From Papilionanthe hookeriana x Papilionanthe teres (Eukaryota; Streptophyta; Magnoliopsida; Asparagales; Orchidaceae): a stretch of 64,000 bases of DNA. This document shows, piece after piece, positions 34,561 to 45,910 of the stretch. Below the pieces are notes generated by a model. It made no database searches and was not told where the DNA came from. It worked only from the letters and a program-made list of their open reading frames with translations. The position numbers were made by a program, and so were the translations under genes. How positions within the stretch are numbered: position 1 is the stretch's first letter; the number at the start of each line of letters is the position of its first letter. The stretch lies in the NCBI GenBank assembly GCA_022702705.1, contig CM040427.1, forward strand, positions 69,538,783 to 69,602,782. Direction: 5' to 3'.

Positions 34561-34721
34561 CATTCCACCTATTTTCGGGTGAAAACAAATATATCGTCTG
34601 AAAATATTAAAATCTGGAGCACTCTATATTTATCATAGTATCATTCCACCTATTTTCGGGTGAAAACAAATATATCGTCTGAAAATATTAAAATCTGGAG
34701 CACTCTATATTTATCATAGTA
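34560..34721. repeat. Perfect 81-bp tandem duplication
   Basis: 34560-34640 and 34641-34721 are identical base for base by reading, starting TCATTCCACCTATTTTCGGG. Lack of any difference suggests a recent event. It begins at the edge of the family B LTR. Confidence 0.9.
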
Positions 34722-34747
34722 TTATTCATGTAACGCACAACTTTTCA

Positions 34748-34752
<5 letters not shown>

Positions 34753-34840
<88 letters not shown>
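34753..34840. repeat. Compound (CT)n(GT)n microsatellite
   Basis: About 58 bases of CT followed by about 30 bases of TG. The minus-strand frame of alternating HT and RE residues is an artefact. Confidence 0.95.
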
Positions 34841-34843
<3 letters not shown>

Positions 34844-35599
34844 ATATATATATTATTATAATTTATATAACAATAAGAAAAACCTTTACATGATATATTA
34901 GCTAAACATGGGCTCTTTGCCCCTTGGGAATTGGGGCGTGTTAAAAACCCCCTCAAAAGCAAAGAAAAATTAAAAAAAATTTGTTTCGGGTCATTGAGCG
35001 GGATGAAAATTAGGCCTCCGTTAGCCTACACTGCCCTTTGTTGGGTCACTGGTAGGCCTACCGACCCACGCTGTTCCTTGCGAGCCTAGGTTATTTGCTA
35101 ACCAGCAGGAGCAATGCAAACGATGGGACCTGGATTGCCAAAGATGAGCAAATGCATGGAGCTGGACCGCGGGATGGGGACCGATGGGAGCGTTCAGACT
35201 GTGGGATTAGGGCGAAAATAATGGATTTGAGCAGATTCCGTAATTGGAGCAGTTTTGGTAGCCCAAATGATGAAATTTTAGCAATTTTTCTTTATAACTG
35301 TTGTTTTTTTTTATTTGTATTGAGAGATTTTGAAAGGTTAAATGATGAGAATATAAAAAATTTTCATTTCTCTTTGTTTTTTTAAATTAAATTGTCTTTA
35401 ATGCTAAGTTTATTTTTATGCCAATAAATAGATGTCATTAATGAATGAAAAAGTCATAAGTGAGAGGATGAGGAGGTGAAAATAAAGATAGTGACGGGTG
35501 GAGTTTCTTGATTTGCAAGCGGTCAATCAGCATCCCGGAAGAAAAAAAAAGTCATTCTGTCCTGCGCAACAGACGAAAAAGGGAGATTCTTTTGTGTTT
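34841..35599. other. Non-coding stretch
   Basis: No gene was recognised. GTAGGCCTACCGACCC and GGTTAGCCTAC-like words around 35010-35090 are GC-richer and may be an old LTR piece, but I cannot assign it. Confidence 0.4.
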
Positions 35600-36079
35600 C
35601 GGTGCAGAAGAAATTCATCCACATCATAGATAGTAGGTGATACGGTGAAAAAGAAATTCTTCTGTGTTCTGTGTAGCACACGAGCAATGGGATCTTCTTT
35701 CGCATTGAGGTGCAGAAGAAAGTCATCCACGTCATGTATAACATGAGAGAAATATGATCTTGTTTCGCTTTGTGTTGCAGAAAAAAATTGTCACCATCTT
35801 CCCTTGCAAGCGATCAACAAGATCATCTTTTGCGTTGAGATGCAAAAGAAAGTTGTCCTCGTCATGTGTTGCAAGTGAGCAATAGTATCTTCTTCTGCGT
35901 TGCGGTGTAGAAGAAAGTCTACTCGTCCCCATAATACGTAGCGGGCAAGTAATGTAATCTTCTTTCTTATTGCGGTGCAGAAGAATGTTATCTCTATTTT
36001 GCGTAGCTGGCGAGTAATGTGATCTTCTTTTGCATTATGGTTTACAAGAAAGTCATCCTCATCATAAGTAGTAGATGTT
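35600..36079. repeat. 65-70 bp minisatellite, about eight units
   Basis: The anchor word (G)TGCAGAAGAAAGT recurs near 35603, 35711, 35776, 35841, 35906, 35976, 36041 and 36107, a regular 65-70 bp step, with GTGATCTTCTTTTGCATT before it and CATCCTCGTCAT after it in many units. Units are diverged. Minus-strand frames read repeated FLLHLNAK-type peptides. Confidence 0.75.
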
Positions 36080-36533
36080 CAAATTGATCTTCTTTTGTTC
36101 AGCTGAGATGAAGAAAGTTATCCCCGTCTCTGTCAAGCAAGTGACTTAGGATCTTCTTGGTTATTTTTTCTATGCATTCCAGTGGAGATGAAGAAATGTT
36201 GGAGTTTTCTCGCTGTGCTAGAGGGGAGATTTTCATGCTTATGTGATGGCGATATTAGACGTTTAATTTCTTCCTTTAATTGAAAACATCTTTCTATCAT
36301 TTTTTTCAAATTGATCTTCTTTTGTTCAGCTGAGATGAAGAAAGTTATCCCCGTCTCTGTCAAGCAAGTGACTTAGGATCTTCTTGGTTATTATTTATAT
36401 GCATTCCAGTGGAGATGAAGAAATGTTCGAGTTTTCTCGCTGTGCTAGAGGGGAGATTTTCATGCTTAGGTGATAGCGATATTAGACGTTTAATTTCTTC
36501 CTTTAATTGAAAACATATTTCTATCATTTTTTT
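36080..36533. repeat. 227-bp tandem duplication
   Basis: CAAATTGATCTTCTTTTGTT starts at 36080 and again at 36307. The two units differ at only a handful of positions (for example TTTTTTCTATGC against TATTTATATGC). It continues directly from the minisatellite. The two parallel minus frames of 71-76 aa are the two copies of one non-coding stretch. Confidence 0.88.
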
Positions 36534-36879
36534 TTTCAGTGTGGAAATAACAATAATGAGATTGGTCTTCACCATATGGATTTCTTAATGGCCTTGGTCA
36601 CTTGACAACCTCTTCATCCTTGACGGCATTATAATGATGACAAGTGGCGTGTTGAGCGGCGTGTATTTTTTTTATAGTATTGGATCACAAATCCCTTGTG
36701 GTATGAACTTTTTTCCCTGTGAGATTTGATCGGTAACCTCGACGCTATTCTTGTGCTTTCCCCCCAATCACTCAAATTTTTTCTTGTGTGCACTGATGGC
36801 TCATTTACAGAGATTTGAGCTTCGATGCGATGGATGAGATTGGTGCAAGAGTTCAACAGGCTCTTGCTTTCTCTATATG

Positions 36880-37864
36880 AATTCTTTTAGTAACTCTGAA
36901 TCCACTTTCGAAATCTGGCAGGCTTCAGTGGAGAATCTACGGAAGTATTCCTTGAGGGATTCCCCCTCATTTTGGTGAACTCTCCATAACAGGGATGAAT
37001 CTTTTATTAACATTTTATTTGTAATTAAATGCTCTATGAATTGTCTGCAAGCTTATTGAAGATGTTGATGGTGCTTTCAGGAGGGAATGGAACCATGTGT
37101 ATGCTTGACGTTTGAGAGTCATAGGGAACACGTGACAGAGAAGCACATCAGAGTCATGGTGATTGTGCATGATGGTTCGATAGTGGTCGATGTGCTTGTA
37201 TGAGTCTGTTACTCCTTCGTAAGCATCGATAGTCAGGGTTTTGAAGCCAGCTAGGATAGGGTGTCAGAAAACCGCGTTAACCAAATAAGAGGATTGATGG
37301 AAGTTGCGGCAAGTAGAGAAGCAATCCCTATTTTCCAGAGGGAACTCCTCCTGAATCAGGCATTGTAGCTCATCACGGATGATATCAACATAAGAGACAG
37401 TAAGGCGGGGTGGTGCCAGGTGAGTTGCATGACACGGATGAGTGGAAATTATAATGTCGAGGAGATTGGCATCCTATCTCGATAAGGGAATGGTTTCATC
37501 ATTTAGAGAGAACCCGATCAGTAGAATATATTTTGTTGAATGCTAAATTGATGGCAAGTAAGCTCCATTGGGTTGTGATTGTAGCTCTCTGCATAGGAAT
37601 TGTATAATCTCCAACTGAGATGCCTCCATCCCACGTATTGGTCTTCCATAGATGGACCCATGACACATTTTTCAGGTGGATAACACCTTCCACAGTGAGG
37701 GGGTGTATATGCCTAACGCTCTTGGCTCTGTGAATTCCTTCTTGAATGATGGGTGGCAGAGTAGGATGCTCCGCTGTTGTGAGTGTTGGGTCTGTTGGCC
37801 ATGAAGCAAGACTCTCAAGTACTTTAGTGATGGGTATGCTCTATTCTCGTAGACAGTGTCAAAC
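36880..37864 (-). pseudogene. Ty3/Gypsy gag relic next to LTR family B
   Basis: On the minus strand, just inside the 5' LTR (37865-38791), are LAGFKTLTIDAYEGVTD, KHIDHYRTIMHNHHDSDVLL, CHVFPMTLKRQAYTWFHSL and, after a shift, NEGESLKEYFRRFSTEA. This is the normal order of a plant Gypsy gag capsid domain. The frame is broken and no protease or polymerase follows; minisatellite DNA does instead. It shows LTR family B belongs to a Gypsy element. The 64-aa frame at 37499-37693 upstream of gag has no family match. Confidence 0.8.
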
Positions 37865-38791
37865 TGATGTGTGCTAGAAGATTTGCGACATTAGAGTAAT
37901 GGAGTATTGTCTTAGTGTTAAACAAGAATTCAGTACACACTCAAATGAAAAAACCAGAAGAAACATTAAAAGTTTTTATGTCGAAAACCTAAAATGGAAA
38001 AGACCCACAGGACTTGGCCCAACTGAAGAGATCCATTATAAACTAAAGATTACAAGTACGATCCCCTGTCCCACAAGAGGAAAGGTTTACACAATCTTCC
38101 TAACTATAGGCGCACGAATGAACTTGTCATAAGAAGTGAGCGGTGAATGATGCTGATCGGTGACGACTGATGAGTGAGGGTCGACGGATGGTCGTCAACT
38201 ACGATCAGTGAGTGGTGGTCGGCGATGGTCGGTAATGAGGTGATGCTAGACTTCAACTCATTCTCTAAGCTTCAAGTTCTCCTTCTGGCCTCAAGCTCTC
38301 TCTCTCCCCCCTCATGAGAGGGATATGACTCTATTTATAGAGTTAAGGTGCAATGCAAGAATACAAACCACTTTGATATGATGGTTCAGAAAGATTTCTT
38401 TGGTCATTCGACATTCGATGAATATTTAAGTGTCTTAACGACGTCATAATTGAGTGATCTTGACTCATTAGATTCATCTTGTTGAGAAGCTTGATTTAAC
38501 TGTAAGTTCACCAGATTCGTCAATCATTTGATCCCCCAAATATGCTCTGAAAGCTTCTACAAGTGGTTTAATGACTTGCTATGAGCTTGATCTGACTTGG
38601 ATTAGATTAAATTTAGCATCACCAGGTTCGTCTCATTGAGCCAGTCAGTTTAACTATAAATTCGCTGAAATCAGAATATTGGATGAATTTTGATCGAAGT
38701 TTGAACATTTCTTGCTCAAAAGATAGTCTCGAGATCTGTGTTATGCCTCGAAATTCATGTCAGGTGATGGAAATTTGTTCACGGCGTATCA
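37865..38791 (-). repeat. LTR family B, nearly complete 5' LTR
   Basis: On the minus strand it begins TGATACGCCGTGAACAAATT and ends TAGCACACATCA, giving TG...CA termini with inverted TGAT ends. It has a TATA box (CTATAAATAGAGTC near 38330) and a (CT)n tract. About 930 bp. It is directly followed by the gag relic of the same strand. Confidence 0.75.
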
Positions 38792-40247
38792 ACTATAAAA
38801 GTAAACAAATTAATTAATTCATTTGATTTTCTTGTAACCAATTACCAAATGCATTTTTAACATACGAGCATTCGCAATACTTTGTATTTTTAAAGTATAA
38901 ATGATACATCTAAAAAAAAATTAGCTTAATGATCAAGCACAAATTTCGCTACACCTTCGCATTAAAAGCTTCACAAATAGAATTAAAAATTAAGTAAACT
39001 CAAACTTATAATTTGATGAAATGGCTCGATGAGATGAACCAAATGACTTTGAAAGTGTTTGATCCAAGTCTATATGAGCTCACATAATACTCTTAAAGTA
39101 CACCAAGATGTTCCGGAACATACTATAAGGACAAAATAGTCTAAAAATCTAGTAAACTTATCGTCACATCGAGCACTTCTATAAAATAAATCTAAAGAAT
39201 CTAAGATCTCAGAATTTTGATATCATTAAGGTGCTAAACTTCTCATAAATAATCTCTGATTAATGTAATCACTCTGTATCATCCGATGGAGTTATTCGTA
39301 TTAAAGTATTTTTTTATGAATCATGTTACTGTCAAAATCTATAAATGACCCACACTCTCATCATAAAAGAGAATATGAATTTTGATGATATTACTGAAGG
39401 GAGTTCCAAGCTCATAACGATTTTTGAGCCCCCGCATCACTTCATTAGTACAACCTCACTAGACCACCCTCACTTTGGCAATTGCTAGTATTAGACCACT
39501 GTTGCCAATGAAGTGATCGCCATCACTGTTAGATTATCCTCGTCGAATTGCCACTATCAGATCACAACTACTTGATTATCACTTGTGATTATCGCTACAG
39601 TCATCAGACCATCGTTACCTGGACTGATATCTTCCTTATTACTCCCTTACAATTTTTTTACATAAAAAATTATGACGTCTTCTCTTTTAACTTTTCTTTT
39701 AAATATCTAAAAAATATATAACCAAATGACCATTAAAAGTAAACACAAATTAAAATTCATTATAGTTAAAAAATATATTCTAGAAAGTAATTATTTTCTT
39801 ATGTTAATTTGATTATTAAAATGAAATCACAATATTTTTGGAATTGCTTAGATATTTTAAATTTGAAATATACATTTATATTTAACTTCATAAAATATAA
39901 AATTTTTAATTTAATAAAATCAACATTTTTTTCCAATTTTAATTTACCAAATGACTAATGAAGATTTAAAAAAAATGAATTTTATTGAATTTGATGCACA
40001 TTTCTTATGATTGTGTTTATAACACTGTAGTGTTTATTTAATAGAATAATTATTCTTTTAATTGGGGAATTATAAGGAAAAATTATTTATTATTTGTTCA
40101 AAAAATTATATGCAAGATTATTTTACATTGAATTAATTAAAAATTTAAATTTCAATTTAAAATAACTTTCATAACTTGTTAAAAAGAGGGAACAAATCAC
40201 TAGTCTCACACTTCGAGAACAAATAAGAGGTTGTAATTATTATTATT
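38792..40247. other. Gene-free stretch with a decayed LTR B-like part
   Basis: ATGGCTCGATGAGATGAACC near 39020 and the CAC/ATC-rich stretch at 39440-39620 resemble LTR family B in plus orientation but strongly diverged. The remainder is AT-rich with no coding signal. Confidence 0.35.
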
Positions 40248-41095
40248 TGTTGAGAAAGAAGGGCAAAGAATCACAAGAATCAAGAAGGAACACATGAGTT
40301 TAACGAGTTTCGACAATATGTCTATGTCATCGGGAGCAATTAGAGGCGGCTTTTGATTTCTTTAAAAACAGTATATCATCTCAAGGTTACATATACAATA
40401 TATAAAATTATCATGTGCCGCACTATGGGGGCATTGCACCTGCACCGCCAACCCACATAAAGATACTTCCCCAAGTGGATAAATGTTTCTGTTAGGGTTG
40501 TAAACGGACCGAACACGAACAAACAAAGCTCGTGTTCATGATCGGTTTGTTTGAAATAAACTCATGTTTGAAATTGTTCGTGAAGTCACTGTTCGTGTTC
40601 GTTTCTTAACGAACGAGTCGAACACGAGCCGAACACAAGCTGTTCGCGAACGACGAGCCAGTTTGACAGCCCTAATATTAATATATATAAATAATATATT
40701 ATATTAATTATATAACTTATATTATATAAATATATAATATCTATATTAGTATATTACTAATATATTATATTAATATATTATTATTATTAATTTATTATAT
40801 ATTATAATTTATAAATTTTAATTTTTTTTAAATATCATAAATTATATATATATATATTTATTTTAAATTATTTTATATTTCAAACAATAACGATTTGAAT
40901 ACGAACAAACGCATCACTATTCGTGTTTGGTTCGTTTAACTAACCAAACGAAAGAAAATTATTCGTGTTCGTCTCATTTACTTATCAAACGAATCAAACA
41001 CGAATTGTTCACAAACAACAAGCTTTTTTAACAGCCCTAGCTTCTACTCCGCTCCAGCATATGTCACTTATCTTACAAATGAGTTATACCTAACA
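40248..41095 (-). repeat. Solo Copia-type LTR split by a hAT MITE
   Basis: On the minus strand it opens TGTTAGGTATAACTCAT (41095 downwards), and its other part has GTCGAAACTCGTTAAACTC. Flanks TTATT (40243-40247) and CTATT (41096-41100) match at four of five positions. With the hAT element 40493-41039 removed, the order equals the LTR at 9585-9955. Confidence 0.65.
40493..41039 (+). mobile_element. hAT-type MITE inside the LTR
   Basis: It starts TAGGGTTGTAAACGGACCG and ends TTAACAGCCCTA. Flanking GTTTCTGT and GCTTCTAC agree at five of eight positions, all differences being transitions. An internal GACAGCCCTA at about 40664 precedes the AT-rich core. More diverged than the 16.9 and 21.9 kb copies. 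Confidence 0.7.
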
Positions 41096-41745
41096 CTATT
41101 ATTACTCCATCGCTAATGTCATTATCTTTTCACTATTTTTTGTTGGTTCCGTGAATTTTTGAGCGGGTCTCCACAATTTTACTTGCGGTAATTTTAAAAT
41201 CACTGCAATATGTAAATAAAAAAAAATAATAAAATCTATTTTAACACCTTTTTTGTGGTCGCTGTTGGACGTGTAAATTGCTGTAAATTTTTGCTGCTGG
41301 TTCAATTTTCTTACATATATAAAATTCACATGACTGGCTATTTACGTTAGTCTTGATAATGCATAAAATAACATTCAATTTATAAGATTGGATCTCAATT
41401 AGCATAATTTACACTTAATTTATAGTACATAAATAAATAATTCGATCAGCATTTAAAGCTAGACATACCATTAATACTGTCGTACATATAGAAATGTGAG
41501 ATTGTCGGTCCTTAATTTGTTCTACGGATCAAGTTTCTAATAATTACCGAGGTTATAATGGATGAACCCATCAATGTACTCGAATTGTACGATACTAAGG
41601 AAATATAGAGTCAGATTGATTGTGATAGCCTTTGATGTAAATTTGTAAAATGCTTATTTCATTTTAATCCAATTTAATGGATTGCGGAGCCCACTGTTAG
41701 GTTCGTGTATGCAAATTTTAAGGCAGGGTGGTCGAATCTTGACTC
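41096..41745. other. Intergenic sequence, no gene seen
   Basis: AT-rich. The minus frame at 41102-41329 shows no known domain. Confidence 0.45.
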
Positions 41746-41873
41746 GGTGCCACAATGCTATAACTTGGGGCCACGACGGCCAATACTGTTTTATTGATAA
41801 TAACCGCTTGGTGCCACGACGCTATACCTTAGGGCCACGACGGTCAATACCATTTTATTGATAATAACCACTT
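41746..41873. repeat. 64-bp tandem repeat
   Basis: GGTGCCACAATGCTATAACT (41746) and GGTGCCACGACGCTATACCT (41810) start two units, each going on with GGGCCACGACGG and TTTTATTGATAATAACC. A related third unit lies near 42950-43010. Confidence 0.75.
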
Positions 41874-42077
41874 ATACCTGGCTTGATAATTATGATGGTT
41901 TAAGGTGGCGAGCTCGATATGGGTCCAACGCCACTGTGTCTTGTCTCCAACGTCACAACACTAGTTCGTCTATAAGAAGGGACCAAACCAAAAAGAAATT
42001 TTGTTTGTATTCTGGTTCCCTATTCCCCTCATCTCTTCTTCGAACCCATCTGATCCTCCATTTTCTAGTGAGAAAAA

Positions 42078-42500
42078 ATGTCACCACAAAAGGCAATTAG
42101 AAAGAGGCAGACGTCAATTCCAGATCTGGCAGTCACAATGCAATATATTTCATTAGCAGTGTTGCTTAAGAGAGGTGTGAGAACGCCCCTTCTGCTCGAA
42201 AGCTTATACTGGAGCGGGGTTTCTACATGTAGAGTGGCTTCGTTGATTATACAATCCAACAAAAGTTGGAAAGCCTTTGTCATGAAACTCGACATTTATG
42301 TGGTACTGCTTGTTCAGGAAATCTTGGGGAATGCCAGAGAATGCTCAGATGATTAAGTTTATGTCCAACAAAAAATATCCTATGATAGATCCGCTATATA
42401 TTGTTTGTTCGACTTACCCATATACGATGTTGATGAGTATACTTAATTTCTTGACTAGGGCCTTAACTTTCATATGGTCATGCATTATCTAATGTAGCTT
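42078..42500 (+). pseudogene. Retroelement-associated plant transposon ORF relic, copy 1
   Basis: It begins MSPQKAIRKRQTS, then breaks frame; pieces in other frames read ISS.A.ER...PSARKLILERGF, the RN.xxPERGF-type motif of the plant transposon protein domain found in some Ty3/Gypsy elements (Athila/Tat groups). Several stops. It is the weaker of two direct copies 1136 bp apart. Confidence 0.5.
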
Positions 42501-43213
42501 ATATTGACCCACAGTTGAACTCATGAGAAAATTCTTAATTTTTCCATTAATGTTGTAACTCACTAGTCTAAAGCTTGGCACCCGTCTTTTTTTGCCAGGT
42601 TGTTACCAAGCTCCTATTTGAGTGAGGTAACTCGGGATTGCACTATATTGAACTACACAATCCAGAAAGAACTCACAATTGACATCAACCATGTTATTCA
42701 AAGCTCCATTCAGTACATGTCTAGGGGTAACACGACCGTTAGGATCAACCTATAGATGATGATATTCACCCTCTGTGTAAAAGTAGGAGTCACTGACAAT
42801 AAGGGTGAGGCCCTGAAAACACAACATTAGGTTCAATGTCAGTCGATCCTACAAGGGGCCTAAGGAGCTTGACCCTCTCTCCCACACTGTGTCTTCCTCT
42901 TGAGGCCCCTGCTCCACCGCTATACCTTATGGCCACAAAGCTATATCTTGGAACCACAACACTATACCTTGTAGACACGATGGACAGTCCATTTTATTGA
43001 TAATAAATAATTGTGATTGGCATGATAATTATGATATTTTAAGGTGGTGAGCCCCATAATGTCCAGCATCACAGTGTCCTACCTCTAGCGTCACAACATT
43101 GGTTCATCAATGAGAAGGGACCAAACCAAAATTAAATTTTGTTTGTTTTCTGGTCTATGTTTCCCACTCCTCTTCTTCTAGCCCATATGATCTTCCATTT
43201 TCCATCGAGAGAA

Positions 43214-44160
43214 AATGGCACCGCAAAAGGCAACCAAAAGGAGACAAGCGTCAATGTCTAAATCTAGCAGCTACAACGCGTTATATTTCATTAGTAGTGT
43301 TGCTTCAGAGAGGAGTCAGAACACCCTTTCTGCTCGAAAGCTTATACCAGAGCAAGGTTTCTGCAACCAGGTTGGCTCGATTTAGTATACAATCCAATAA
43401 AAGGGTTGGGAAGCCTTTGCCTTGAAACCCGGCATTTCTGTTGTACAGGTTGTCCTAGAATTCTTGGTGAATGCCATAGAATGCTCATATGATCAACTTT
43501 ATGTACAACAGAAAATGTTCCCTGTGATAGTTCCACCATCAATAGTTTGTTTGATTTACCCAATTACAATATTGATGAGTATAATTAATTTCTTTATGAG
43601 ATCCTAATTTTGATATGGTCATGCATTATCTAATGCTGCTTACGCAGAGGAACGTTTGAACTAACATGATGAGAAAATTCTTAATTTTCTTGCTAGTGCT
43701 TTGATTCACGTGTCTAAAGCTCGACACCATTTTATTTTTTGCTAGGCTTTTACCCAAGCTCCCGTAGACGAGGTAACTTGGGATTGCACTATATTGAACT
43801 ATGTAATCCAAAAGCCTCATGATTTACATTGATCTTGTTGTTCAGAGTTCCATTCGGTACATGGCTTAAGGTAGCAAGATCGTTAGGATCAGCCACCTGA
43901 CGATGATATACACTCTCTATATAAAAGTGGGAGTCCCTGACAATAAGAGTGAGGAGCTTTGAAACACACCATTAGGTTCGACGTCATTTGATCGTACAAG
44001 GGGCCCAAGGAGCTTGACCCTACCTAGTCTTCCTCTTGAGGCTCCAGCTCCACCTCCCAACAAATTCAGAAGCTCCAGTGGATTGTTATCACCCTTAGTC
44101 ACCACATCAGTCATTTGAAATATCAACATGGTCAGAAGTTCACCTGACAAGCTTGACAAT
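43214..44160 (+). pseudogene. Retroelement-associated plant transposon ORF relic, copy 2
   Basis: The plus strand reads MAPQKATKRRQAS, then YNALYFISSVASERSQN and SARKLIPEQGF, then a stop. A next piece reads KPGISVVQVVLEFLVNAIEC and later YTLYIKVGVPDNKSEEL. This order (basic start, R..xPE.GF, REFYANA-like, VRG/VPFS-like, late GV..) follows the plant transposon protein domain. Stops and shifts show it is dead. The match is from recall of the family pattern, not from a search. Confidence 0.5.
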
Positions 44161-45910
44161 TTTACTAGTAAGTCGTACTGGTGGAGACTTTACTAGCTGC
44201 CCTGAATTTTCCTCGTTCACATTCTTTTTAGATGTCAGCCTAAGAGGGAAAATATAAATCAATGATGATGACGATGATGATCATGATGATTATATTGTTG
44301 ATATGGGGGCAGAGTAATATACTCTCTATTTCATTGTTTTATTTTTGTTTTTATTTCTTGCTAGTGTATTTCTTTTGTTGAGGGATTCTATATTTTTATG
44401 TTGAAATCTGTGTAAGAATTCCATTTTTTTTTATAAAAATACTAATTTTTCTTGATTGATTTGGATTTTTGAGCTTTCCTAAGTTATCTACAAATAATTT
44501 TGGGTATCTGGAATCAAAAAAGAAAGTGCCAAGTTTTGGTTTAGTGTCGTCATTTTCATTCGGGGCGTCTAGGCACTAAAGAACTAGTGTCGCGACATTG
44601 CTTTTTAGCACTGCAACGTGGAGGCACTTGTGAGTTTGCCACTTGAGATTTAATTAGAGCTTCTCAACACCTTCGTATGCACCTAAGTGCCACCCTGTAG
44701 GGCCACAACCCTAAAGTCCAACACTATAACATGGAATAGTTCGAGAGTTGGGCCTCTTAGGATTTAATTTCAAAGTCATGATGCCATATTATGGTGTCAT
44801 AGCACCCACTTTTGGCACCTCAGTGCCCAAGACCAGTTCTGAGGAACTAGGGTCACCCCTTAATTTACCTCACAGGATTGATTGATAGCGTTGTGGTACC
44901 AAGGCCAACACCTTAGTGCTATCGAAGATTATTGTCGGTACTTTGGGCATATTGCCACATGGCAAAGCCATGAAGCCAGACAATTATGCTGTAGTGTTAA
45001 ACGTGACACCTCGAAGTCAATTTTTGGTTATGTATTTGATGACTTATTAGACAAGAAAATCAAAGCCAAGTCACTAGCACCATAATGCCACCTATCCGTG
45101 CCATGTTACCACATTAACATGTGCCAGTGTCTCTCATAACAATTTGCGATCTTGTCAATTGTTGCGTTACTTGCCAATCAGTGATACTGTAATGCCGAGT
45201 ATGACATAATTAATGAAAAATAATCGACATCAATGCAAAATACAAATCACTACACCATAATATGGCTCCGACGGTAGTGCCATGACATTGCCTTACAATG
45301 TTGTGGTGTTGTCCTTCATAGTTTTTTACGTACCACATCGCAACACTGCCTATCAGCGCCACTACGCCATATCTCTATCTATTCGCAGGTGGTGGGAACA
45401 TCAATGTTGGATTTTGACAGGTTATCCAGCACAATGACTAAGACACAACCGACTGAAATAAGGGGAGCTTGGAGCATATTATGAATGAAAATGAGTCTCA
45501 TTGCATTCTATTTATTAGAATCAATGTTACCTAAATCAAGGGAGCTCAATTCTTGAATCACTAACTAAAATTGAATGTGATCTACTTTTGCATTAAATTC
45601 TCTTACTCTTTTCGTAGGGTCACTTTGAAGAAGTAAGATAATGGAGAAACTAAAATATGTATATCAAAAAAATGTTTGTATTGATGTTAAGAAGATCTAG
45701 CAGTTCAGAAGGAAAGAGTACGATGAAGACAGACCCATTGCCAGAAGATCGTGAGGACCACTTGGTCAAATGAACCAAGCCAGCCGCACTAAATTTGACT
45801 AAGCCACGAGGCGAACAAGAAGATGATCAAATGATTTAAGCACAAGGCATCCAGTCTAACAACGAAATGAAAGATCATCTTGGACAATCGCCAAAGAAAA
45901 GTCGACTCGA
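44161..45910. other. Repetitive non-coding stretch
   Basis: Words such as GTGCCAC, CAACACTAT, GCCATGTTACCAC and GTTGTGGTGT recur at irregular spacing between 44550 and 45370, like decayed forms of the 64-bp repeat. GATGATGACGATGATGATCA at about 44259 is a short triplet run. No gene was recognised. Confidence 0.45.

Noticed and set aside
34726..34962. Frame with His-Thr and Arg-Glu runs
   Set aside because: Translation of the (GT)n(CT)n microsatellite.
35600..36533. CRISPR-like array
   Set aside because: Units are directly adjacent, diverged and lack unique spacers; the context is a plant retroelement, so it is a minisatellite.
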